From: Deltaproteobacteria bacterium
GTDB lineage: Bacteria; Desulfobacterota; Binatia; DP-6
Direction: 5' to 3'
Assembly: GCA_005888095.1 (NCBI GenBank)
Contig: VBKF01000096.1
Location: 1-64,000, forward strand
Length of the DNA stretch: 64,000 bases
The translations under genes were made by a program, and so were the position numbers. Of the stretch, positions 50,760 through 57,828 are shown piece by piece (the first letter of the stretch is position 1; each line of letters opens with the position of its first letter). The notes beneath the pieces were generated by a model that ran no database searches, had not been told where the DNA came from, and was given only the letters and a program-made list of their open reading frames with translations.

Positions 50760-51788
50760 ATGTCCGGCACGGTGCGGGCGGAGGCTCCCGGCCGTCTTCT
50801 CGAGCTGGTCAGGGCGCTCGGCGGATCGCCGGAGCGGGTGCTCGCCGCCGCGGGCGTTGCCGCTGCCGACTTCGCGGATCCCGACCGGCCGATCGAGGTC
50901 GAGATCGTCCTCCGCCTCGTCGACGCTGCGGCACACGAGGTCGGGGACGACCGCTTCGGCCTGCACGCGGGGAGCCGCATGGACTACGGGGCGCTCGGCG
51001 TGCTCAGCTACGCGGTGCTGAACGCCCCGACGGTCGGTACCGCGCTCCGGAACTTCGAGCGCTACGCCCGTTCACACTTCCGGGGGCCCCGGATCAGGCT
51101 CGAGATCGACGGCGACGAGGCGCGACTCGAGCTCGTGCTCGACGTGCCGGACGGCGTGCCGCGCCGACACCACGCCGAGGCCGCGGCGGTGGTCGGGCTG
51201 CGCATCATGCGCCAGCTGATCGGCCGCGACTGGCGCCCGCGCCGCGTGCGCTTCGCACACGACCGCCCGCGCGACGTCTCCGAGCACGAGCGCATCTTCG
51301 GAGCACCGCTCGGTTTCCGCCAGGGCGTTCACGTCGGGCTCGTCTTCGATGCCGGCGACCTGGAGCGCCCGGTGCGCGATGCCGACCGGCGCCTTCTTCC
51401 CATCATCGAGCGCCACCTCGACGAGCTGCTCGCGAAGCCCGAGCCAGGCGACGCGTGGCTCGGCGAGGTGCGGAGCGCCATCGCGAGCTCGGTCTGCGAC
51501 GGTCATCCGGGGATACAGGCCGTCGCGCGGCGGCTCGGCGTGAGCGTCCGCACCCTCCAGCGCCGGCTCGGGGAGCAACGTACCGTCTTCAAGACCCTCG
51601 TCGAGGACGTCCGCCGCGAGCTCGCGCTCCGCTACCTGGCGGATGGCCGGACGCGTCTCACCGACGTCGCCTTTCTGGTCGGGTACTCGGAGCTGAGCGC
51701 CTTTGGCCGCGCGTTCCACCGCTGGACGGGGTCGACCCCGCTCGCGATGCGACGGAGCCTGACGGCCGCCTCGACGACCCGGGCGTAG
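50760..51788 (+). CDS. AraC-family transcriptional regulator
   Basis: The 342 residues show an N-terminal ligand-sensing domain of the Arabinose_bd type (about 20-210, DDRFGLHAGSRMDYGALGVLSYAVLNAPTVGTALRNFERY). The C-terminal helix-turn-helix pair (about 245-335) has IQAVARRLGVSVRTLQRRL and RLTDVAFLVGYSELSAFGRAFHRWTGSTP. A perfect TTGACA at 50722 may be the -35 of its promoter, with only a weak -10. Its last 35 codons and downstream DNA recur at 54.7 and 57.5 kb. The effector and targets are unknown. Confidence 0.88.
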   Translation: MSGTVRAEAPGRLLELVRALGGSPERVLAAAGVAAADFADPDRPIEVEIVLRLVDAAAHEVGDDRFGLHAGSRMDYGALGVLSYAVLNAPTVGTALRNFERYARSHFRGPRIRLEIDGDEARLELVLDVPDGVPRRHHAEAAAVVGLRIMRQLIGRDWRPRRVRFAHDRPRDVSEHERIFGAPLGFRQGVHVGLVFDAGDLERPVRDADRRLLPIIERHLDELLAKPEPGDAWLGEVRSAIASSVCDGHPGIQAVARRLGVSVRTLQRRLGEQRTVFKTLVEDVRRELALRYLADGRTRLTDVAFLVGYSELSAFGRAFHRWTGSTPLAMRRSLTAASTTRA

Positions 51789-51866
51789 GGCCCGGGACCG
51801 CTCCCGCGCGTCCGCCGCCCGCGCGATGGTCCCGTCCCGCCTCCCAATTTGGCATCGACTGTCCAT
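51681..51866 (+). repeat. Dispersed repeat, copy A (intact araC 3' end plus downstream)
   Basis: From GGGTACTCGG inside the AraC gene to GTCCAT at 51866, this 186-bp stretch is nearly identical (about seven differences by eye) to 54736-54921 and, with an internal deletion of roughly 40 bp, to 57541-57680. Here the AraC gene is complete, so this copy is probably the source. Confidence 0.85.
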
Positions 51867-51978
51867 CCGCGTTCTCGGGCCGCGCTGCAAGGCTTCGCGC
51901 GCAGATGATCCGCGCGGCGAAGGGGGCGGTTCCGACTCCCCGGTGCGGAAGGATCAACGGGCCCGCGCCATCGCCGCT

Positions 51979-52095
51979 CGCGATCGGGCGTTCCTGGTTC
52001 GCTACGCGGACGACGTGGCGGCGGTATTTTCGCAGGAGGAGGATGCGCGCCGGGTGTGGGCGGTACTGCCGAGGCGGTTTGCCCGGTACGGGGTT
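51979..52095 (+). pseudogene. Fragment of a group II intron reverse transcriptase
   Basis: One frame reads RDRAFLVRYADDVAAVFSQE and continues EDARRVWAVLPRRFARYG, which matches the YADD catalytic block of LtrA-type maturases and the helix that follows. Neither the upstream palm/fingers nor the maturase domain is present, and the fragment ends abruptly where a different coding remnant begins (52094). This is a dead scrap of a retroelement, not an active intron. Confidence 0.7.
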
Positions 52096-52309
52096 GGCGA
52101 GCCATGAGTTCGGCGAGACGGTGACCGATCCCTACGGGAACGGCTGGCAGGACTCCACGGGTATCACCGGTGAGAACGGCGACAAGTGCAACCGGCTCTA
52201 CCCTGCGAATGCTCACTACAGCAACGGCGCCTTCCCGGTGCAGTCACTGTGGAGCAACTACTACAAGCGCTACTACCTCAACGGATGCCTCTACCCATCC
52301 GGGTACTGA
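52094..52309 (+). pseudogene. C-terminal remnant of a secreted metalloprotease-like protein
   Basis: The frame from 52094 reads LASHEFGETVTDPYGNGWQD, then GENGDKCNRLYPANAHYSNG and ends WSNYYKRYYLNGCLYPSGY before a TGA at 52307. SHEFGETVTDP resembles the HE-containing region found in secreted zinc-protease-like proteins whose tail carries GDKC and a WSN motif. There is no start codon or N-terminal domain; the frame is joined directly to the reverse-transcriptase scrap. A terminator follows. Confidence 0.6.
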
Positions 52310-52339
52310 GCGACACCGTCAATATAAGAGACTGCGCCT

Positions 52340-52387
52340 GAGTCCCCGGCCCCGGCCTCGTCGTCGGGCCGGGGACTCGGCGCTTTT
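52340..52387 (+). terminator. Strong GC hairpin terminator
   Basis: GAGTCCCCGGCCC (52340-52352) pairs perfectly with GGGCCGGGGACTC (52366-52378) across a 13-base loop, followed by CGGCGCTTTT. It lies 31 bp after the stop of the protease remnant and was probably its terminator. Confidence 0.65.
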
Positions 52388-52447
52388 GGCTGCGTTTGTG
52401 CAGCGTTGACAATCGGGGCGCCGCCCGGGCACAGCGGGCGCGCCGCG

Positions 52448-52620
52448 ATGCCGCAGGACGTGCCCGAGTTCCGCTTCGGCGACGACGCCCTCCGGCTCCG
52501 GCAGTTCGTCTACGAGCGCTGGTGCGCGCACGGCCGCGGGCCGAACCTGCGCGCGGTGCACGCCGCGACCGGAATGTCGCGCGAGCGGAGAAGATCCTAC
52601 GTAAATTGGGCGGGGGCTGA
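52448..52620 (+). pseudogene. Frameshifted helix-turn-helix domain remnant
   Basis: From ATG 52448 the frame reads FGDDALRLRQFVYERWCAHG and RGPNLRAVHAATGMSRER. This is a winged-helix-like N-terminal domain of the kind found in front of alkylmercury-lyase-like proteins. At about 52590 the sense switches to the +1 frame, which reads EKILRKLGGG and stops at 52618. A one-base frameshift thus breaks the last helix and nothing follows. Confidence 0.5.
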
Positions 52621-53327
52621 TCTCATGCCGCACCGCCTGCCTACGGTCGCCGGGCGACGGGCCGCAGCGGCGCCAGGAGGTGCGGACGTTCGGGACGCGG
52701 TGTCTTCAAACGGGGCGAGGCCGGAGACGAGGACGCCGTCACGAGCACGCGCAACTACGACTTCAAGTTGGTCGGCTACACATGGTCGGCAGGTTGGAAC
52801 GTGGCCTGGGTCCAATCCGACGAGCGTCTCACCCCGAGCTTCGAACCGGGGCTGCCGTCGCGGGGCCGGTACGATCTGAGCCGGATCGACGCCGGCGCAA
52901 ACGTGACCTTCCACCATCCGTTCCTCGAGCCGGGAATCGAAGTGCGGCGGATGCCTGTAGGAGGGACAACCGGCGGAAATGGTTGCCTGGAGGTAGGCGT
53001 CGCTCGCGGCGACGATGGTGAGCACAGGCCCGGCGCGCTCTCGAAGAGCTGCCGGAAGTCCGGTGAGCATCGGGCGTCCCTGGCGATCATGGCCCTCCTG
53101 AGTCCGCGCGCGCACCGGCGAGCAAACTCGATGCGCACCGGCGCTTCGCGACGACGTAGTTCTACGTACGCAGTCCCCACACTTTACATCCGCCAGGGTT
53201 CCATAGGAGAAGTATCCCCGCCGCAAGCGAAATCGTCGCGTTAGTCACTCGACCGATCCGTGGGCTTCTCCTGTAATGTGCGAGGCCCGACGGACCGACA
53301 CGGACAGCACGTCGCGGGGAGGTGGGT
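52621..53327. other. Decayed region with a possible outer-membrane-protein fragment
   Basis: No intact gene is supported. Around 52735-52975 one plus frame reads RNYDFKLVGYTWSAGWNVAW and then FEPGLPSRGRYDLSRIDAGA, with alternating aromatic residues suggestive of beta-barrel strands. It lacks both ends and I cannot assign it. From about 53130 base composition becomes less GC-rich, and the promoter of the next gene probably lies there. No ribosomal or tRNA gene is visible. Confidence 0.35.
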
Positions 53328-53897
53328 ATGTTTCAGTTCGTGGAGCCGCGCGTCCGACGGGCGGTGGTCGAGCATCTCGGGGTTGGCATCGAGGATCTCG
53401 CACTGGAGGTTTCACTCACAGACGATCTCGCCGCCGACTCGCTCGACCTGCTCGAGCTGGCGCTCGCCCTCGAGGATGACCTCGGCTTGGAGTTCCCGCA
53501 GGCTGCTCTGGACCGGATCCGTACCTACGGTGATCTCCTGGAAACGGTCTTCGCCCTCACGCGTCTCCGCCCGTCCGAGGACGTCGTCGCGGCCACACCG
53601 GCCACGCTGCCGTACGTCTGGGTGCGGGTGCTCTCGCCGCGCTGCGGGGCGGCTGGCCTGCTGCGCGCCGAGTGGCTCACACCCTATACCGCGGAAACGA
53701 TCGCCGAGGACGCGTTGCGCGCGGGCAGAGGAACGCGTCTCGAGATCACGGTGCCGTCGAGCCTGAGCGACGCTGCGATCGTCCAGCTGCGGGCCGACTT
53801 CGCCTGGCTCGGCGAGTACGGCGTGCAGGTCGGGGTTGCCCGGCAACAGAACGCCGGCCCGCTCGGCGTCCCTGCCCGCCCGAGTGTCGCGGCCTGA
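53328..53897 (+). CDS. Acyl-carrier-protein domain fused to an unknown C-terminal domain
   Basis: Residues 5-78 form an acyl carrier domain (VEPRVRRAVVEHLGVGIEDL then TDDLAADSLDLLELALALED) with phosphopantetheine site Ser38 in ADSLDL. Residues about 95-175 form a second domain I do not recognise, VWVRVLSPRCG followed by TPYTAETIAEDALRAGRG and RLEITVPSSLSDAAIVQLRA. The next gene repeats the same layout. A GGGGAGGTGG ribosome site supports ATG 53328. No ketosynthase, transferase or phosphopantetheinyl transferase is adjacent, so the acyl cargo and partner are unknown. Length 189 residues, no signal peptide. Confidence 0.75.
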   Translation: MFQFVEPRVRRAVVEHLGVGIEDLALEVSLTDDLAADSLDLLELALALEDDLGLEFPQAALDRIRTYGDLLETVFALTRLRPSEDVVAATPATLPYVWVRVLSPRCGAAGLLRAEWLTPYTAETIAEDALRAGRGTRLEITVPSSLSDAAIVQLRADFAWLGEYGVQVGVARQQNAGPLGVPARPSVAA

Positions 53898-53914
53898 CAC
53901 AGGCGGTTTTGACG

Positions 53915-54547
53915 ATGTATGGGCCCGGGCGACTACGTTTATCCCGCCGACCTGCCGCGGCGCTTGCTCTGTCGCATCGAGGCGGCCAGATCATAGAGCT
54001 TCGGGGCGGGCCTCCGAATACTGAAGCTCGAGCCGCTCGAGGGCTGCTGGCGCGTCTGGACGGGTCTCGTGCGCCCCTCGGCCTGCTGGACTTGGCGCTG
54101 GCCCTGGCCGCCTTCGGCATGACGATCCCTCAGCGCGTCCTCGGCCGCATACGCGCGCTTGGCGGGCTCCTCGAGGCCAGCTGCGCTCAGGTCGGGGTAC
54201 GCGCTGATGGCGGTGCGTGGGCACCGGAGCCGCCGCTCGTGAGGGCGCGGCTCGTGTCCCCACGGGGCGGCGTACTCGAGCGCGTCGGCTTCCTCACCTC
54301 GTACGCCGCCGAGACGATCGCGGAGGATGCGCGCCACGCCGGGCGTGGTGCATGCCTCGACCTGGCGGTCGACGGCAAGGGCACGACCAACGCGACCCTC
54401 GCCCAGGTCCGGGTGCAGTTCGGCCGGCTCGCGCCCTTCGGCGTGCGCGTGAGAGTGCGGCGCGGCCGTCGTCACCCCGACCCGGCCATTCGACCCGCCA
54501 CCAAATGCGATGACACGCGAGAGGAACTCGGTCTGGGTGACGAGTGA
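53915..54547 (+). CDS. Paralogue of the preceding gene with a degenerate carrier domain
   Basis: The 210-residue product repeats the preceding gene's layout. The middle (SRAPLGLLDLALALAAFGMT then IPQRVLGRIRALGGLLEASC) aligns with helices II-IV of its carrier domain, but the DSL phosphopantetheine Ser is replaced (RAPLGL). The C-terminal domain is conserved: VRARLVSPRGG, TSYAAETIAEDARHAGRG, LDLAV. It therefore probably cannot be charged and may act as a structural partner. ATG 53915 lacks a clear ribosome site, 17 bp after the first gene's stop. The first 45 residues are unlike the paralogue, so the start may be wrong or the gene decaying. Confidence 0.55.
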   Translation: MYGPGRLRLSRRPAAALALSHRGGQIIELRGGPPNTEARAARGLLARLDGSRAPLGLLDLALALAAFGMTIPQRVLGRIRALGGLLEASCAQVGVRADGGAWAPEPPLVRARLVSPRGGVLERVGFLTSYAAETIAEDARHAGRGACLDLAVDGKGTTNATLAQVRVQFGRLAPFGVRVRVRRGRRHPDPAIRPATKCDDTREELGLGDE

Positions 54548-54703
54548 GCAGTCTGCGCATGCCCGGTCTACGAGCCAACAAAGGGTGACCAACCGCAGCG
54601 TGGACGCCTGCCGACTCGAAGACACCGAGAGATCCTTCTGCCCCGCGCCTCATCGATCCGATCCACCGGACGGTTTCGGCGGTACGCCGCGCGAGCCGGG
54701 GGA

Positions 54704-54728
54704 TGGGGGCGTTAGCCTAACGCCCCCA
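54704..54728. other. Perfect hairpin at the left edge of repeat copy B
   Basis: TGGGGGCGTTA and TAACGCCCCCA pair perfectly around GCC (54704-54728). There is no T-run. Sequence shared with the other repeat copies begins immediately after it (ACAGCCTCGG), so it marks a rearrangement end point and may also terminate transcription of the ACP-fusion pair. Confidence 0.6.
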
Positions 54729-55145
54729 CAGCCTCGGGTACTCAGAGCTGAGGGCCTTTGGCCGGGCGTTGCACCGCTGGACGGGGTCGACCCCGCTCGC
54801 GATGCGACGGAGCCTGACGGCCGCCTCGACGACCCGGGCGTAGGACCCGGGACCGCTCCCGCGCGTCCGCCGCCCGCGCGATGGTCCCATCCCGCCTCCA
54901 AATTTGGCATCGACTGTCCATCGATTGGCGTCGCCGGTCGAGCACGACGTTCAACACTGCGGCAATCAGGCTCGGGGAGGAACCACATGCGCGTAGTGCT
55001 CACGCGAGTCGGGACGGTAGCCGTTATCCTCGTGCTCGGCCTCGCAGGCGTCTTCACCGCCTCGCCCGCGCCAGCCGGGGGGCTGGGGCGAGGGTCCGAC
55101 TTCGGACGTTACGCAAACTTTCCCCGGTTATCGCTCCTACAGCCC
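54728..55145 (+). repeat. Dispersed repeat, copy B (araC tail, intergenic, DUF3604 gene start, module X)
   Basis: In order this copy holds the last 35 codons of an AraC gene with substitutions and no 5' part (54736-54843), the downstream spacer, a GAGGAACC ribosome site, and the signal-peptide coding start of a DUF3604 gene. It ends with a 78-bp module X (55068-55145) containing GTCCGA-CT-TCGGAC. Copy C (57465-57828) has the same parts, but with X first. X therefore flanks the intervening 2.3-kb cassette as a direct repeat. Confidence 0.85.
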
Positions 55146-55172
55146 CGGGCTCTTCGGCGACACCCCGCCTGA
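54987..55172 (+). pseudogene. Truncated 5' end of a DUF3604 gene
   Basis: The 61-codon frame starts MRVVLTRVGTVAVILVLGLA and continues GVFTASPA, almost the same signal peptide as the intact gene at 57746. It then runs into module X and stops (RALRRHPA). Only the export signal survives, so this is a broken duplicate rather than a functional small protein. Confidence 0.75.
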
Positions 55173-55268
55173 CGCCCCCTGCGCCGGCCTGCGGCCCGGG
55201 TGTTGCGCGGAGGCCGACGCACACGGCCCTCAGGCAGCTCCCAGGCATCCCGGATTCCGAAAATTCTC

Positions 55269-55400
55269 TTGACGGACTCTTTTTCTCTTGACAGCCACCT
55301 TTTGCCTTGACAGCCACTTTTTGCCTTGACAGCCACTTTTTGTCTTGATAGCCGTTTTTTCTCTTGATAGCCGCTTTTCCTCTTGACAGTCACTTTGTCC
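55269..55400. repeat. Seven-unit 19-bp minisatellite, each unit with a TTGACA-like box
   Basis: Units of 18-19 bp start at 55269, 55288, 55307, 55325, 55344, 55363 and 55382, with consensus CTTGACAGCCACTTTTTGC. Four carry perfect TTGACA; the others have TTGACG or TTGATA. The block is AT-richer than its surroundings and lies 130 bp before the Thr-rich secreted gene. The last TTGACA is followed after 18 bp by TATGGG. Reading it as a Lys-rich minus-strand protein is not credible. Confidence 0.85.
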
Positions 55401-55531
55401 GCCTTGTATGGGGCTCCATCGAGTCGCGTCGGGACGGCGAAAGGGGTCTCCAGATGGGTCGGGGCCAGAGTCTGACAGGCGGGCATACGTCAACGTTGGG
55501 CGTTAATGAGGGCTACACTCTCGGAGGCAGC

Positions 55532-57421
55532 ATGAACCATCGAACGGTTCTGTACCTGACGTGTCTCCTCTGGCCGGCCCTCAACTTCATCCCCCAGCTG
55601 GCCCTCGGACAGTCGCGCGACCCCGAGCACTACCAGCTCCTCGTGAGAGACAAGGTGCAGATCAAAGGAGGGGCCCACGTTGCCGGCAACGTGGGCGTCA
55701 ATTCGCCCGAGGGCTCGGTGAAGCTCAGCCATGATTCGGTCGTCGCTGACGGGCGTGAGCTTGTCGCGGACGATGTCCGGATCCAGCCGAACGCCCGGGT
55801 CTTCGACGTCTTCACCAACCTCCTTCATCTCGGCACGGGTACGATCGTCGGCGGCACCGTGACGCAGCCCATCTCACCGCCGATCTACGACCCCGAGCCG
55901 CTCATCGTTCCCGATCCCTTCGACCCGGCCAACTTCCCGCCCGCGTTTCCGATCACCTGTGGCGGCCCGGACCGGGTGGGAGGGCCAGGCGAGTCCTTCG
56001 TCCTCACGCCCGGAAGCTACGGAATCGTGAGCGTCGGGCCGAACGGCAAGGTCACCTTGCAGGCCGGAATCTATCAATTCTGCTCTCTCGTCGTCGTCAA
56101 GTACGGGGACATCTTCGCGGAGGCGCCCGCCACCATCAACGTGCGCGATGTGTTCCGCGTGGGGTCGAATTCGGGCTTCGTGCCCATGGGAAATCCGGAC
56201 GAGGTTCAAGTCAATGTCCAGGGTACTCAAGCCCGGATATCGTCCTACTCGACGTTCGGTGGGAGGCTCTTCGCCCCGAACGCGAAGCTGCAGGTCGCGG
56301 GCTTCGCGTTCGTGAGCGGTCATATGGTCGCACGGCGGTTGGTGACGGATGGCGGCACGAATCTGTTCGGCTCAACCACCACCACAATCACGAGCACGTC
56401 CACGACGACGAGTACGACGACGACCACCACCATTCAGACACCGACGACCACGTCCACGACCAGCACGACCGCGTCCACGGCCATGACCACCACGACCACG
56501 TCGACCACCACCACGACAGCGCCGGCCACATCCACGACCACGACGTCGACGACTACGACCACCACGTCTACGACGACGACTCAGCCGCCAACGACGACAT
56601 CCACCACCACCACCACCACGACCACGACCACCACGACGACCACGTCCACGACCACCACGACGCTCGCCGGGTGTCCCGCCTGCGGACCAAGCGCGGGCTT
56701 CATGCTCGGTCGGGCCGCCGGGTTCGCCGTCCTTGGACTCGCGAACGGGGATGTGACCTTCGGCAGTCCCGACACGAAGGTCACGGGCAACGTAGGGGTC
56801 GGCCCGCACGACACCGGTGACCTCAGAAAAGCCACCATCGACGGCGAGCTGATCCTCGATCCGACGGAGACGGCTACCGTAGCTCCAGATCTCGTCGTCA
56901 CGTGCGGTATCATCACTCAGGATCTGAGCGGCGCCGATGCCGACGCGCGCGCGGCTTCCACCTTCCTCGCGGCCAAGGCACCGACACAGAGCTTCACCGA
57001 CATAACGACGTCGACGACAATCACCAGCACTGGCGGAGAGAACGTCATCTCGGTACACACGATCGATCTTCAGAATCAGAATCTGACCCTCGTCGGCAGT
57101 TCTTCAGACACGTTTATCTTGAACCTCACGGGCGACTTCTCTTGCCGCGGTACGTGTCAGATCATCCTGTCTGGAGGGCTCACGTACCTGAACGTGATCT
57201 TCAACATCGTCGGGCCCGAACCGCCTGGTGGGACGGTGTTCATCAAGGATCCTGGAGTGATCGCGAATGGCATATTCCTGGCCCCCGAACGGAGCGTGAC
57301 CTTGGACAAGGCGAGTCTCAACGGAGCGATCATCGGCGGAGGGATCGCCATGGACTCGGTGACGGTCCATTCCGGCGCGCAGCTGCTCTTCTGTCCTCCA
57401 TGCCCCGCCTGCTCGCCCTAA
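55532..57421 (+). CDS. Large secreted Thr-linker protein with adhesin/ice-binding-like C-terminus
   Basis: The 629 residues begin with a signal peptide (LYLTCLLWPALNFIPQLALG). An N-terminal domain (about 30-280) of short beta-repeats follows, VQIKGGAHVAGNVGVNSPEG and VTLQAGIYQFCSLVV. Next is a Thr/Ser linker of about 100 residues (about 283-375) and a C-terminal domain (about 380-629) with VTGNVGV, TIDGELIL, NLTGDFSC, GTVFIKDPGVIANGIFLAP and NGAIIGGG. The C-terminus resembles the DUF3494/ice-binding-like adhesin fold. It is probably a surface adhesin or matrix protein. GGAGG supports ATG 55532. It sits alone in a cassette flanked by direct repeats. Confidence 0.75.
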   Translation: MNHRTVLYLTCLLWPALNFIPQLALGQSRDPEHYQLLVRDKVQIKGGAHVAGNVGVNSPEGSVKLSHDSVVADGRELVADDVRIQPNARVFDVFTNLLHLGTGTIVGGTVTQPISPPIYDPEPLIVPDPFDPANFPPAFPITCGGPDRVGGPGESFVLTPGSYGIVSVGPNGKVTLQAGIYQFCSLVVVKYGDIFAEAPATINVRDVFRVGSNSGFVPMGNPDEVQVNVQGTQARISSYSTFGGRLFAPNAKLQVAGFAFVSGHMVARRLVTDGGTNLFGSTTTTITSTSTTTSTTTTTTIQTPTTTSTTSTTASTAMTTTTTSTTTTTAPATSTTTTSTTTTTTSTTTTQPPTTTSTTTTTTTTTTTTTTSTTTTTLAGCPACGPSAGFMLGRAAGFAVLGLANGDVTFGSPDTKVTGNVGVGPHDTGDLRKATIDGELILDPTETATVAPDLVVTCGIITQDLSGADADARAASTFLAAKAPTQSFTDITTSTTITSTGGENVISVHTIDLQNQNLTLVGSSSDTFILNLTGDFSCRGTCQIILSGGLTYLNVIFNIVGPEPPGGTVFIKDPGVIANGIFLAPERSVTLDKASLNGAIIGGGIAMDSVTVHSGAQLLFCPPCPACSP

Positions 57422-57464
57422 CGAGCTGCCGACGGCGTTGCCCCGACCCGGCGCACCACCGGCC

Positions 57465-57828
57465 GCGCCAGCCGGGGGGCTGGGGCGAGGGTCCGACTTC
57501 GGACGTAAACTTTCCCCGGTTATCGCTCCTACAGCCTCGGCTACTCGGAGCTGAGCGCCTTTGGCCGTGCGTTCCACCGCTGGACGGGGTCGACCCCGCT
57601 CGCGATGCGGCGGAGCCTGACGGCCGCCTCGACGAGCCGGGCGTAGGGCCCCGCCTCCAAAATTGGCATCGACTGTCCATCGATTGGCGTCGCCGGTCGA
57701 GCACGACGTTCCCCGCCGCGGCAATCAGGCTCGGGGAGGAACCACATGCGCGTAGTGCTCTCGCGAGTCGGGACGGCAGCCGTTCTCCTCGGGCTCGGCC
57801 TCGCAGGCGTCTTCACCGCCTCGCCCGC
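57465..57828 (+). repeat. Dispersed repeat, copy C (module X, araC tail, DUF3604 start)
   Basis: Module X (57465-57537) comes first, followed by the araC tail (57541-57647), the spacer with a deletion of about 40 bp relative to copies A and B, and the ribosome site and signal-peptide start of the intact DUF3604 gene. The araC part lacks its 5' end and is a pseudogene fragment. Sequence similarity to copy B ends at TCGCCCGC (57828). Confidence 0.85.

Noticed and set aside
51979-52095. Active group II intron or retron
   Set aside because: Only the YADD block remains; no palm N-terminus, maturase domain or intron RNA structure was seen around it.
55269-55400. CRISPR-like array
   Set aside because: The repeats are contiguous 18-19-bp units with no unique spacers, and no cas genes are present.
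55109-55486. Lys-rich minus-strand repeat protein
   Set aside because: It is created by the 19-bp minisatellite; units of 18 and 19 bp do not keep a coding period, so no repeat protein is being maintained.
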